A stretch of DNA of 64,000 nt from Nelumbo lutea (lineage: Eukaryota; Streptophyta; Magnoliopsida; Proteales; Nelumbonaceae). The stretch is taken from positions 80,634,383 through 80,698,382 of the forward strand of contig JAKGHH010000002.1 of the NCBI GenBank assembly GCA_022828595.1. The letters are read 5' to 3'. Shown piece by piece: positions 1 to 10,548 of this stretch (positions are counted from its first letter, which is position 1; each line of letters opens with the position of its first letter). The notes under the pieces were generated by a model, which saw only the letters and a list, made by a program, of their open reading frames with translations, was not told the DNA's origin and did not search any database. A program made the translations under genes and the position numbers.

Positions 1-2273
1 GTTTCGTTTGGTGTCTGTTGTGTTGGATTCGATTGGGATTGTTCTTTTTAAGATTTTGGGAATCATTATAATTTATAGGTTGCAGGTGATAATTTGATAA
101 CATTGGTTTTGGACAACCCTTGGCTTTGAGTTATTGTAAGTGGTTTAAATAATTATGGATTTGAATAATGAAACTGCTTTATATTGTTGTTAGAAGACAA
201 GGTGGGTTTGTTTGAAAAGAGGAATTTTATGCCGCTAGTGGGGATTAATTTGAATCAGCTTGTATGGCTTTTATTGCCGCTTATAAATTCTGAGTGAGTT
301 GATTTAGTTTATCTTGATATAATGGGTTGTTTCAAGTTAGAATAGTAAATTTAGATTTGTAATATGCTTTTCTCTTACTGGTTGAAAGAACTGTATAAAG
401 TTTTTGCTTTCATTTGTTTAATTTGTTTAACGGAATTGTTTGGATTGATCCTACTTTATTTGCTATTATTTTCTTTTTTTTTAATAGCTTTGTTTTAATT
501 TTCTAAACGAGTTGAGTTCATTTTCTACTTTCTCTAAATATGCTAAGTCAGTCAGTTTAGCGTAGTAATATGCTTGGTTCTTGTTATGTAAAATGATTAT
601 GTGTTGTTTTTGCTTTGATTTGTTTGAGGTTTATATAGGTAGGATTTTTCAGAATGATCCAGGTTTGATTGTTTTATTTTATTTTGAGTAGGCCTAATTT
701 CAATTTTTTAACATAGTTTAGTTGATTTCCTAAACTATCTTGGCATGCTAGTTTCGATTGAATTTGAATAGAGGGTTTGGTGATCTATTTGCTTGGTCGA
801 TGGTTAGGTATTTGATAGGAGGCTGATTGGATGCTAGGGCTTGGTTTGTCTTGGATATTGTGTAGTTGGTCTCTACCTAGGATTGGCTAGACCCGTTCAT
901 GGGATTTGAAAGAATGCCTTTAATTAAACCATAGTTATATCAGACGTGCTCCAGATTGGTTGAGCTTTATTGAGAGATTTCGTTGAAAGTGAGTATTATA
1001 AAGTTGTTAGCATTTAATCACAAATTTGTCGAGTTTGACTTATCCTTGTCTTGATAGGTAGGTCGGTTTGGATAATCTTGGGTTGTTTGGATTGATATTT
1101 GCTTCGATGGTTTTAATTTGGCAATGTCTCGGTGTCCTTAATTGGATTGGTTAATGAATGACAGATTGGGCCGGCATTGTGTGATTGTATAGGTTCTACT
1201 TTGCATTGGCCATGTTTGGATTCGTTTGGACTCCGTTGTAATGGATTTGGTTTGGACTCATTTCTATGTTGCAACTGATAATTTGATAATATCTTTTGGT
1301 TGTTAATAACCTTTTGGTTTGAGTGATTATAAGTTGTATGGATAATTATGGATTTGAATAGTGAAACCTCTGTATATGCTTGTAAGAAGACAAGGAGAGT
1401 TCGTTTGATATAAGGACGTTTATGCAGCAAGTGGGGATTAGTTTGAATGTATTTGTATGGTCTTTTGTGGAACTTATAATTTTGAGTGGGTGGATTTAGT
1501 TTATTAAAACATGGTTCGTTTAAAATGTCTGTTTTAATCTTATATATGATTTGTGTTTATTTTCTACTTTATCTAAATATGATGGGCTTGTTTAAGTTTG
1601 TTAGTTTAGAGTAGAAACAAGCTAGGTTCTTGTTGGTTAAAATGATTAATTTCTTATATTTGCTCTGATTTGTTTTAAGTTATATAGGATGGATTGTATT
1701 GAATGATCCAGGTTTATTGGTTTTATTTTACTTTGAATAGGTGTAATTCCATCTTTTGAAGGAGTTGCGTTGATTTCCTAGTTTATCAAGCCATGCTATT
1801 TTCGTTTAAAATAGAATAGAGGGTTTAGTGTTCTTTTATGCTCGGCTTGTGATTCAGGATTTGACGGGTGGTCAATTGGATGGTTTGAATAGTTTGGGAT
1901 ATGGTGTATAGTTTGTTATGTCTTGGTTTGACTTGACTCAGTTTCAAGGGATTCGGAAGATTGCCCTACCGTAAATATATATCAGATGTGTACCGGATTC
2001 GTTAAGCTATGCTGGGTTGGATTCATTTGTATCACTAGGATGGTTTCGTTGAAAGTGAGTACTGTAAAATTATTAGCATCTAGTTACAGTATTGTTGAAT
2101 TTGATTTATCTCTGTCTTGATAGGTAAATCGGTCAAGATAATCTTGGTTTTTCTGGAATGATTTCAGCTATGTTTTGCTTCGATGGTTTGGATGTGGCAA
2201 TGTGTTGATATTCTTGATTGGGCTGATAGTGTGTCATTTTTTTGGTTCTAATTTGTACTACTGGCCATGTTTG
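1..2273. repeat. Satellite repeat unit 1 (monomer A1 1-1218, B1 1219-2273)
   Basis: Monomer A starts at the gtttcgtttgg motif at position 1. Monomer B starts at the related gattcgtttgg motif at 1219. Both share internal landmarks in the same order: a ggccatgtttgg block just before the start, an acaagg block about 200 bp in, an aatgatccaggtt block, and a cttgataggta block near the end. The window edge falls at or inside this unit, so its true first base is arbitrary. Confidence 0.9.
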
Positions 2274-4531
2274 GTTTCGTTTGGTGTCTGTTGTGTTGGA
2301 TTCGATTGGGATTGTTCTTTTTAAGATTTTGGGAATCATTATAATTTATAGGTTGCAGCTGATAATTTGATAACATTGGTTTTGGACAACCCTTGGCTTT
2401 GAGTTATTGTAAGTGGTTTAAATAATTATGGATTTGAATAATGAAACTGCTTTATATTGTTGTTAGAAGACAAGGTGGGTTTGTTTGAAAAGAGGAATTT
2501 TATGCCGCTAGTGGAGATTAATTTGAATCAGCTTGTATGGCTTTTATTGCCGCTTATAAATTCTGAGTGAGTTGATTTAGTTTATCTTGATATAATGGGT
2601 TGTTTCAAGTTAGAATAGTAAATTTAGATTTGTAATATGCTTCTCTCTTACTGGTTGAAAGAACTGTATAAAGTTTTTGCTTTCATTTGTTTAATTTGTT
2701 TAACGGAATTGTTTGGATTGATCCTACTTTATTTGCTATTATTTTCTTTTTTTTTAATAGATTTGTTTTAATTTTCTAAACGAATTGAGTTCATTTTCTA
2801 CTTTCTCTAAATATGCTAAGTCAGTCAGTTTAGCGTAGTAATATGCTTGGTTCTTGTTATGTAAAATGATTATGTGTTGTTTTTGCTTTTATTTGTTTGT
2901 GGTTTATATAGGTAGGATTTTTCAGAATGATCTAGGTTTGATGGTTTTATTTTATATTGAGTAGGCCTAACTTCAATTTTTTAACATAGTTTAGTTGATT
3001 TCCTAAACTATCTTGGCATGCTAGTTTCGATTGAATTTGAATAGAGGGTTTGGTGATCTATTTGCTTGGTCGATGGTTAGGAATTTGATAGGAGGCCGAT
3101 TGGATGCTAGGGCTTGGTTTGTCTTGGATATTGTGTAGTTGGTCTCTACCAATGATTGGCTAGACCCGTTCATGGGATTTGAAAGAATGCCTTTATTTAA
3201 ACCATAGTTATATCAGACGTGCTCCAGATTGGTTGAGCTTTATTGAGAGATTTCGTTCAAAGTGAGTATTATAAAGTTGTTAGCATTTAATCACAAATTT
3301 GTCGAGTTTGACTTATCCTTGTCTTGATAGGTAGGTCGGTTTGGATAATCTTGGGTTGTTTGGATTGATATTTGCTTCGATGGTTTTAATTTGGCAATGT
3401 CTCGGTGTACTTAATTGGATTGGTTAATGAATGACAGATTGGGCCGGCATTGTGTGATTGTATAGGTTCTACTTTGCATTGGCCATGTTTGGATTCGTTT
3501 GGACTCCGTTGTAATGGATTTGGTTTGGACTCATTTCTATGTTGCAACTAATAATTTGATAATATCTTTTGGTTGTTTATAACCTTTTGGTTTCAGTGAT
3601 TATAAGTTGTTTGGATAATTATGGATTTGAATGATGAAACCTCTGTATATGCTTGTAAGAAGACAAGGAGAGTTCGTTTGATATAAGGACGTTTATGTTG
3701 CAAGTGGGGATTAGTTTGAATGTATTTGTATGGTTTTTTGTGGAACTTATAATTTTGAGTGGGTGGATTTAGTTTATTAAAACATTGTTCATTTAAAATG
3801 TCTGTTTTAATTTTATATATGATTTGTGTTTATTTTCTACTTTATCTAAATATGATGGGCTTGTTTAAGTTTGTTAGTTTAGAGTAGAAACAAGCTAGGT
3901 TCTTGTTGGTTAAAATGATTAATTTCTTATATTTGCTCTATTTTGTTTTAAGTTATATAGGATGGATTGTATTGAATGATCCAGGTTTATTGGTTTTATT
4001 TTACTTTGAATAGGTGTAATTCCATCTTTTGAAGGAGTTGCATTGATTTCCTAGTTTATCAAGCCATGCTATTTTCGTTTAAAATAGAATAGAGGGTTTA
4101 GTGTTCTTTTATGCTCGGCTTGTGATTCAGGATTTGACGGGTGGTCGATTGGATGGTTTGAATAGTTTGGGATATGGTGTATAGTTGGTTCTGTCTTGGT
4201 TTGCCTTGACTCAGTTTCAAGGGATTCGGAAGATTGCCCTACCGTAAATATATATCAGATGTGTACCGGATTCGTTAAGCTATGCTGGGTTGGATTCATT
4301 TGTATCACTGGGATGGTTTCGTTGAAAGTGAGTACTCTAAAATTATTAGCATCTAGTTACAGTATTGTTGAATTTGATTTATCTCTGTCTTGATAGGTAA
4401 ATCGGTCAAGATAATCTTGGTTTTTCTGGAATGATTTCAGCTATGTTTTGCGTCGATGGTTTGGATGTGGCAATGTGTTGATATTCTTGATTGGGCTGAT
4501 AGTGTGTCATTTGTACTACTGGCCATGTTTG
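2274..4531. repeat. Satellite repeat unit 2 (monomer A2 2274-3491, B2 3492-4531)
   Basis: This is almost a copy of unit 1. A2 has the same length as A1 (1218 bp). B2 is 15 bp shorter than B1 because a short segment after gtgtcattt near 4510 is missing. Other differences are scattered single bases, such as a changed base in the catgggattt region and in the AT tracts. The near-identity suggests recent amplification or homogenisation of the dimer as one unit. Confidence 0.92.
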
Positions 4532-4977
4532 GTTTCGTTTGGTGTCTGTTGTATTGGATTCGATTGGGATTGTTCTTTTTAAGATTTTGGGAATCATTAT
4601 AATTTATAGGTTGCAGCTGATAATTTGATAACATTGGTTTTGGACAACCCTTGGCTTTGAGTTATTGTAAGTGGTTTAAATAATTATGGATTTGAATAAT
4701 GAAACTGCTTTATATTGTTGTTAGAAGACAAGGTGGGTTTGTTTGAAAAGGGGAATTTTGTGCCGCTAGTGGAGATTAATTTGAATCAGCTTGTATGGCT
4801 TTTATTGCCGCTTATAAATTCTGAGTGAGTTGATTTAGTTTATCTTGATATAATGGGTTGTTTCAAGTTAGAATAGTAAATTTAGATTTTTAATATGCTT
4901 CTCTCTTACTGGTTGAAAGAACTGTATAAAGTTTTTGCTTTCATTTGTTTAATTTGTTTAACGGAATTGTTTGGATT
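4532..4977. repeat. Truncated satellite monomer A3
   Basis: The first 446 bp of a third A monomer. It follows A1 and A2 closely up to the ggaattgtttggattg motif, then switches abruptly at 4978 to unrelated sequence belonging to the LEAFY fragment. This is the edge of the array. No target-site duplication or terminal repeat is visible at the junction, so a rearrangement breakpoint is more likely than a transposon end. Confidence 0.9.
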
Positions 4978-5738
4978 GGGAAATGTCTCAAGTAAAAGCT
5001 GAAGTTTAAAGGGCCTACACTCACTACCCTAGTCCCTACAACAAATGATTATGCTTTTGACCTTCCGCCAATGCCTCTCTACTTCTCTAGCTCTGAGCAA
5101 AGCCCAAAGCCAACTCTATTGAGGAGGTCGATTGATCCACTAGTTCCCTTGTAGCTAGCATCCACAGTGTTGCTACAACTGAACTGAAGGAGTTGAATTG
5201 ACTTTAAAATATTAAGGACGATAATGAGTATGTTACTTACCTTGGTAGGACACTTTTGATCTCTCTCCTTGGCGATGTTCTAAACCTGGATCAAGAACTC
5301 TCGACACTTCTCATACAAATGGAATAGATAATCAATGTTTTTCTTTTTGGTCCTAGCCACCTCACCGGGCTCCATTACTATGAAGAGATGGTTTCACTGT
5401 TGCTCCCCACTACCAACTCCATCCTCCACATCCTCTGCTACTCCATCATCTCCATCCTCATCCCCACTTCTTGGCATTGTCTTCTTTTGACAATTATTTT
5501 TCTTCCTTTTCCATGGCTGCCATCTCCCACATACCCCCACTGCTTGCTCCTCTGCCTCTCCCCACGAGCTCCTTCTCTTGTTGCATTGATTCTTCCAAAT
5601 GCTCTAATTACAACATCAAAACAATAGAAATAGCTTAGTGTGATAGGTCATAGGTCAGCCATCTTATTCTTTTTTGCTTAAATGGCCTAGTTTAATTGGA
5701 AAAATGATAGATTTCCTGACAAATCTAGCATATGCTAG
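4978..5738 (-). pseudogene. LFY: LEAFY/FLORICAULA pseudogene fragment (exon 2 and parts of introns 1 and 2)
   Basis: Read on the minus strand, about 5630-5241 encodes the second exon of the floral meristem identity transcription factor LEAFY. Recognisable pieces are the QQEKEL linker start, an acidic stretch ending GEQQ, then [24 protein letters not shown] and NIAKERDQKCPTK, which open the conserved C-terminal DNA-binding domain. Immediately after PTK (5241) comes a consensus splice donor gtaagt at 5240-5235, at the position where plant LEAFY genes have intron 2. The copy is therefore genomic, not retrocopied. It is dead: TGA follows GEQQ, TAG interrupts QV/NI, and a frame change lies in the acidic linker near 5500. 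Exon 1 and exon 3 are absent. Intron 2 runs into the satellite at 4978 and the upstream side is cut by a copia LTR at 5739. Confidence 0.88.
5235..5241 (-). other. Retained splice donor at the end of the LEAFY exon 2 relic
   Basis: On the minus strand the codon for Lys of CPTK is followed directly by gtaagt, a perfect plant 5' splice site. Its place matches the exon 2/intron 2 border of LEAFY genes. It proves that this copy derives from genomic DNA and marks where coding homology stops. Confidence 0.8.
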
Positions 5739-7060
5739 TGTTAGACAATGTATGTCATTATATCTAATCAAATTGATGTACATAAACATTTATCAATAAA
5801 TGAATAAAGTACATTATTACTTCATGTTCTTATTGGTGTATTTTTGTGAATTACTCCTTAAACTACACACTTATGAGACTTGTGTTAATTTAGAATATTT
5901 TTAACCATTGAATAGACTTGGGGAGTTTATCATGACAAGGTTGACACTGGTGTGCTACTAAATTGGAGTAATTTGTCCCAGTTGCTAGGGTTAGACCTCA
6001 AGCACATACAATGGGTGTTTAGAAGAAACAATGAACTTGGACCAATTTCCAATTATGCTTGAGACCTTAGAGATGGATGGGAAAAAAATAGAAAGTTGCA
6101 CTTAACTCCAAACTTGATTATGATATCGCACTAGGTTTTGGACCGAATTGTTTTTGATATACCAACCAGTAAGATCTATCAAGGGTCAAATACCAAGGCA
6201 TGTTGGGGCAGTTTGGGAAATCACTTGAGTGGGTGATCATAGTGATAAGATCGGCCCCTTTGTCAAATAAATTGAATATTAGGGTTTACTCTCTCTTTAA
6301 TGGAAATAAAACCGTCAGCAATGGATTTCAATTGTATTTGAAATCTGATTTGCAAAATATATTCATGTATTATATTACTATTTTATGAAAAAATATTTGC
6401 AAAAGGTTTTAATCTCGATGTCCATCTAAGTAGAGAGTGTAACACTACATTTTGCATGACTTATTACCTTATAGGCTTTATCTTATATAAGTCCATTATC
6501 CTTGGGTCTTCATAGGGTGACTAAACCCAATGATCATTTATGTGTAAATATTGGGCCTAAAATGAATCCAAACTGATTGGGTTAGGGGTTCACTACCCTT
6601 GAGTAGTGGATTCGGCCCAACCTTTACCAAAGGTGGGGCTGAACCTTTATAGTCTTGTATGAGACCTTTGTGGGTCCCACACCACACAATATTCAGGCAT
6701 AAAGTGGCATGTAATACCTTAGACAAGAACCATTAAAGAAAATGGTCCTAAGGCCCATTATTAAGATGATTAGTTAAGTGGTCATATGACAATTTAAGTA
6801 GAGTTGTCATATGATTTTGGTTGAAAATGGGCATGGATCTAAGTATGGAGCACACGTTCTCTTAGAAAGAGAGTTCTTATCAATTAAAGATAAAATCCTA
6901 ATCCAAATTTTATTTGGATCAGCTCCTAATTAGGTTAAGAGAGTGCTCTATATAAGGGTTGATTTCCATTAGTCCTCTACTGTGTTTTTGCAATAAAAAC
7001 AAATGGGGATATTAGATTCACGTACCTACTTCAATCTAAGCAAGTTGGAGACTGATTTTT
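5739..7060 (+). repeat. 5' LTR of copia C4 (3' end uncertain)
   Basis: The LTR starts tgttagaca and follows the same order of blocks as the C1 and C2-family LTRs, including a ccttggagatagatggg-type block near 6070 and ccaaccagtaagatc near 6163. A TATA-like ctatataagg lies at 6948-6957. Sequence past about 7000 no longer matches a complete LTR end and runs into an integrase C-terminal remnant near 7065, so a deletion joins the LTR to pol. The exact border is not resolvable by eye. Confidence 0.65.
6948..6957 (+). promoter_or_regulatory. TATA box of C4 LTR
   Basis: The motif ctatataagg sits in the 3' part of the LTR, about where LTR retrotransposon promoters place TATA. It is inactive if the element is not transcribed; no other promoter evidence is visible. 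Confidence 0.4.
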
Positions 7061-7065
7061 GCTAA

Positions 7066-7288
7066 AATGGTTTTGTTGATGAGGAGGGCTCAGGGGTAAT
7101 GGAAAATAACCCTCAAATTCCAAATATCATTACCTAACCTTAAAGATCTACTCAAGTGTCTAATTCTCCTGTGCATTTCAGCTATGATCAAGAAGGTTAC
7201 TTGATGAAAATCATGGATGATGAGGAAGATCTTTTGACTTATATGGAAGCTATGTTAGACATAAATTCCTTAAAGTGGGTAGATGCTT
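7066..7288 (+). pseudogene. Copia C4 integrase C-terminus / RT linker remnant
   Basis: Plus-strand pieces read as VDEEGSGV, then SYDQEGYLM, EEDLLTYMEAMLDINSLKWVDA. This is the linker between integrase and reverse transcriptase, equal to the segments in C1 (30700-30860) and C3 (60700-60900). Stops lie between the pieces. It is interrupted at about 7289 by foreign DNA, and the RT N-terminus that should follow WVDA is lost. Confidence 0.7.
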
Positions 7289-7827
7289 GGTGGGTGTCAA
7301 ATCCAACCAAAGATAAAAAGTTTTGCTCAAAGTGAATAATTTGTATATAGTGATAAGCAAGGTCGTCTCCACAGGGATTTGGTGGATTTATTTCCAAGTA
7401 TATGAAGTAGGGAGTTGTTGAATTAAGGAAAATAAGATGAAATAAAAGAAAATAACAGAAAGCAAGGATCAAATCGATGGGAGATAGTTTCCGGTTGAAG
7501 GGACAAGTTCAACTTTGATTATTATCATTGATCCTCGATGCAAGGATCAATTCATAGGATATGAATAAATTGGTTATAGACATTAACAAACTCTAACAAC
7601 CAGCCTCTACTCGTATTATTTGACAACAAAAACAAGCTCTTTGGTTGCTTCTCTTATTAATAGACATTCCTAAACAAGTTTTTAGGATTTAATCTATTAA
7701 TAGCATTAAGAGGGTAGAGACCCAATTTTGGTCAGTGACCTCACAAGCTCGAACCGTTTAAACCAGATCATATATCTTCTTAACATAGATAAAAAAATTT
7801 TTTGTAATCAATTTATGTTAGTTGCCA
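7289..7827. mobile_element. Gypsy-type LTR fragment inserted in C4
   Basis: About 540 bp of unrelated sequence separates the WVDA codons from the RT segment starting VATMIKYIRILL. It opens with tgggtgtcaaatccaacc and carries a ggtcgtctccacaggg motif at 7361-7376, which also occurs near the 3' end of the other gypsy LTRs in the window (written here in reverse orientation). No clear second LTR or target duplication is seen, so it is a partial insertion or part of a rearrangement. It carries no coding sequence. Confidence 0.5.
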
Positions 7828-8990
7828 CCATGATTAAATACATTAGGATACTATTGGATATAACTATAAATTATGATTATGGAATCTAACAAATGGATGT
7901 CAAAATTGCGTTTCTGAATAGAGATCTTACTAAAGATACCTATATGCAATAGCCAGAAGGTTTTGTTTTCAAGGATTAGAAACACATGGTGTGTAAATTT
8001 AATAGATCCATATACAAATTAAAGCAATCTTCTAAAAGTTGGAAAATTCATTTTGACTCAATAGTTAAACAGTTTGATTTTGAGCAAAATCAGGATGAAC
8101 CCTATGTTTAGACAAAGATAGTGGGAGACAATGTTGCATTCTTGGTTCTATATGTAGATGAAATTATGGTCATTGGGAATAATGCATGAATGTTAATAGC
8201 GAAGGTATGATATATGCAGCAATTCTCCATAAAAGATCTTAGAGAAACATTTTAAAACTTAGGGCTTTAACTCTATAGAAATAAGTCAAAGAGGTTAATT
8301 GGATTGTCATGGTCTACTTACATTGACAAGATTGTCAAAATATTTAAATGCAATATTCTAAAAAGGGATTCGTTCCTTTTATACATGGAGTCACTTCCTC
8401 CAAATGAATGTCACCTAAGATCCTTAAGAAGATAGAGGACATGAGAAGGGTTCCATATGCCTTTGCCATAAAGAGCATCATATGTGCTATATTGTGCACT
8501 CGACTTACATTGCTCATGCCATTAATGTTCTGAGTAGATATCAATCCAACTTAGGACAAAAGCACTAGATAAATGTGAAGAACATACTAAAATACCTATG
8601 AAGAACTAAAGACTACTGTCTTGTCTTTAATGGTAATTCACTACAAATGATCGATTATACAGATGGAAACTTTAAGTATGATCTAGATTATAAAAAGTCT
8701 ACATTTGACTATATCTTTATGTTAGGATCCTATGCAGTTAGTTAAAAAATTAGCAAACAAGGGTCCAAAGTAGACTCTACGACCGAGGATGAGCAAATTG
8801 CTACAAGTACGGCTGCCAAGGAAATAATATGGATGAAAAAATTCATCCAAGAATTAGGAGTTATCTTGATTTAGAATGTAGCATCAATAGAAAATGTGGT
8901 AGACCCATTAACTAAGTCACTAACATAGAGAGCATATGAAAAACACATGGATAGTACGATATTGAGGTTAATACCTGATTGGACCTAAGT
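7828..8990 (+). pseudogene. Copia C4 reverse transcriptase and RNase H remnant
   Basis: Order of recognisable pieces: QMDVKIAFLN (RT), RSIYKLKQSSKSW, then LYVDEIMVIGN, where the catalytic YVDD has become YVDE. RNase H follows with TEDEQIATS and AAKE pieces, and the polyprotein end LRLIPDWT and stop near 8987, the same ending as C1 and C2. Several in-frame stops and frame changes are present. Non-functional. Confidence 0.75.
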
Positions 8991-9001
8991 GCAAATGAAG
9001 C

Positions 9002-9055
9002 TATTAGACAGTGTATGCCCTTAGCTCCAATTAGATTGTTGCACATAAACATTTA
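9002..9055 (+). repeat. 3' LTR stub of copia C4
   Basis: Begins a short distance after the pol stop codon with tattagacagtgtatgccc, matching the LTR start of C1 and C3. Homology stops after about 55 bp, before the aaataaagtacat block found in the related LTRs. The rest of the LTR is deleted. Confidence 0.65.
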
Positions 9056-10548
9056 GGGATAAAATTCAGGTGGATTTGGATCTAGTTGAATGACAACCTT
9101 GGCCCAACCCTAAAGATGCCCTAAGTTTATCAATCTAGCCCCAACCTAAGCTTAATCTAGCACAACTTGGGTTGGGCTTGGGCTCATGCTAGGTTTGGGT
9201 GGGTTAGTTGGACTTCAATGGGTTGGTTAAATTTAAAAATTTTTACATGGTCCTCTTTTATTGGGCTTTATGGCCCAATGTAAGAATAAATTAAATGAAA
9301 ATATGTACAAATTTCATTTACAAATAACCTTATAAAAATATAATACACATGTGTGTGTATTTTTTGTGTAGGCTTAGGTTGGGTTGGGCCTAAGGTTAGG
9401 CCAGGTTCAAGTTGGTCTCAGAATACTTGTAAGCATCAAGGAATGACTCACTTGGGTTGGATTTGGAGTTGCCACCCATCAGTTATAGAAATGGAGGTGA
9501 TGAGACCTCTAGGAATGATTTTCAAAACCGTTTTATTTTAATAGTGACTCCAACAACCCAAGGCATTGGCTAAACCAGTCCGAGTAAGACTCAAATGGAA
9601 AAGGGAAGGGGTTAGGCACCTTTCTCCCAAGTCTGATAGGTGGGGCCCAATTATTTGTGTTTTTTGTTTTTTATGATGCCAGATATCTTTTTATTATTTT
9701 CGTTTTTTAAACTTAATTTTATTAATTATTTATGTTATTTTCTTATGAGATCCTATTTAATTTAATTTGTTTTATGCAATGGTTATTCCTTATTATAATT
9801 TTTAATTTCTTTTTCTTATTATTTTTTTATTTTTTGAATATGTTATATATTTTTGTTTTTCTCTCTTACTTTTTATTGATATTTTTTTACTTCATTTTCT
9901 TTAACAACTTATTCTCGTTATTTATCACTTAAACACAACTGTATCTTTTATGTCAAAATTTCCATCTCAAGCTTTTTGTGCAGTTCACTTATAGTTTTAA
10001 TTTAATTTTTTTTGTTATTATCATTTTATTTTTAATTGTTGTCTTATGATTAATTAATTTTTCTGCTTAGCCAATCATAACTCATTCTGCTTCTATACAC
10101 AATGAGACTATCATTGCTTTGATGCCTCATCCCCGTTTACATTCTTTGTTCTCTTTTATCTCATTTTTTACTATTTATTTATTTATTTATGGACTATGTG
10201 GATCATGTCTCTCAACAGCTGAGTGGTTATCCTCAGTTCAAGTGACAAGAATAGCTAGTAATGTTTTAAAATCTTTTGCTATATTTTCATGAAACCTATT
10301 GCGGCTCGGATTAGCCGAGGGCAATGGGGTAAATTCACTCCCAAGTTCTGAAGGCAGGCCGAAGGCTTTGAGGACTTTGAAGAGGTTAAGATGAGGCTAA
10401 AGATTGTAGGCCAAGGTGAGGTGCTCCCTTCCGAGTACAGTAGAAGCCGATGATTGTAGGTCATCTCAGTAACGAGGTTCTTGGAGATCGAGGTACTGCA
10501 AAACAAGAGATGTTAGAGGCCTCGGGTGGAGACCGGAGGTAGAAGCTC
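9056..10548. other. Unassigned repeat-like region with Tat/Ogre-like segment
   Basis: No gene recognised. 9115-9240 is rich in cccaacc/gggttggg words in both orientations and can fold back. 9430-9660 has the sequence style of Tat/Ogre gypsy leaders or LTR ends: a gttgccaccc block, then ccgagtaagactc, then ggggttaggcacc. 9660-10200 is T-rich on this strand with nothing recognised. 10270-10548 is less AT-rich and has an open minus-strand frame of 75 codons with no recognisable domain. The region ends where the gypsy C LTR starts. Confidence 0.45.

Larger units (their letters stand above)
1..4977. repeat. Dimeric higher-order tandem satellite array
   Basis: The same sequence restarts at 1, 2274 and 4532, giving tandem periods of 2273 and 2258 bp. 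Each period holds two related but diverged monomers, A (about 1218 bp) and B (about 1055 bp), that align along their whole length. Copies of the same monomer are nearly identical between periods, while A and B differ clearly, which is the signature of a higher-order repeat. This strand is rich in T and G and poor in C, and holds no long ORF. The array begins before the window and is cut at 4977. The composition resembles a plant leader intron or intergenic satellite, but its origin is not recognised. Confidence 0.93.
5739..9055 (+). mobile_element. Decayed Ty1/copia element C4 (5' LTR, pol remnant, 3' LTR stub)
   Basis: This plus-strand relic belongs to the same family as C1, C2 and C3. The 5' LTR opens with tgttagacaatgtatg. 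The 3' LTR stub opens with a matching tattagacagtgtatgcccttagctcc at 9002. In between only the end of integrase, RT and RNase H are left; gag, protease and the integrase core are missing. Many stops and frame changes mark it as old. Its left end abuts the LEAFY fragment and its right LTR is cut after about 55 bp, so no target duplication can be read. Confidence 0.82.

Noticed and set aside
4196..4393. Short open frames in the satellite, also on the minus strand at 2133-2339 and 4406-4634
   Set aside because: They recur or break with the repeat unit, have no domain, and vary in length between near-identical dimers. Non-coding satellite.
5388..5627. Plus-strand open frame of 79 codons rich in Pro, Leu and Ser
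   Set aside because: It is the antisense of the acidic linker of the LEAFY exon 2 relic; the minus-strand reading has the conserved motifs.
9732..9932. 66-codon frame almost entirely Phe, Leu, Ile and Tyr
   Set aside because: T-rich low-complexity DNA; not a credible transmembrane gene.
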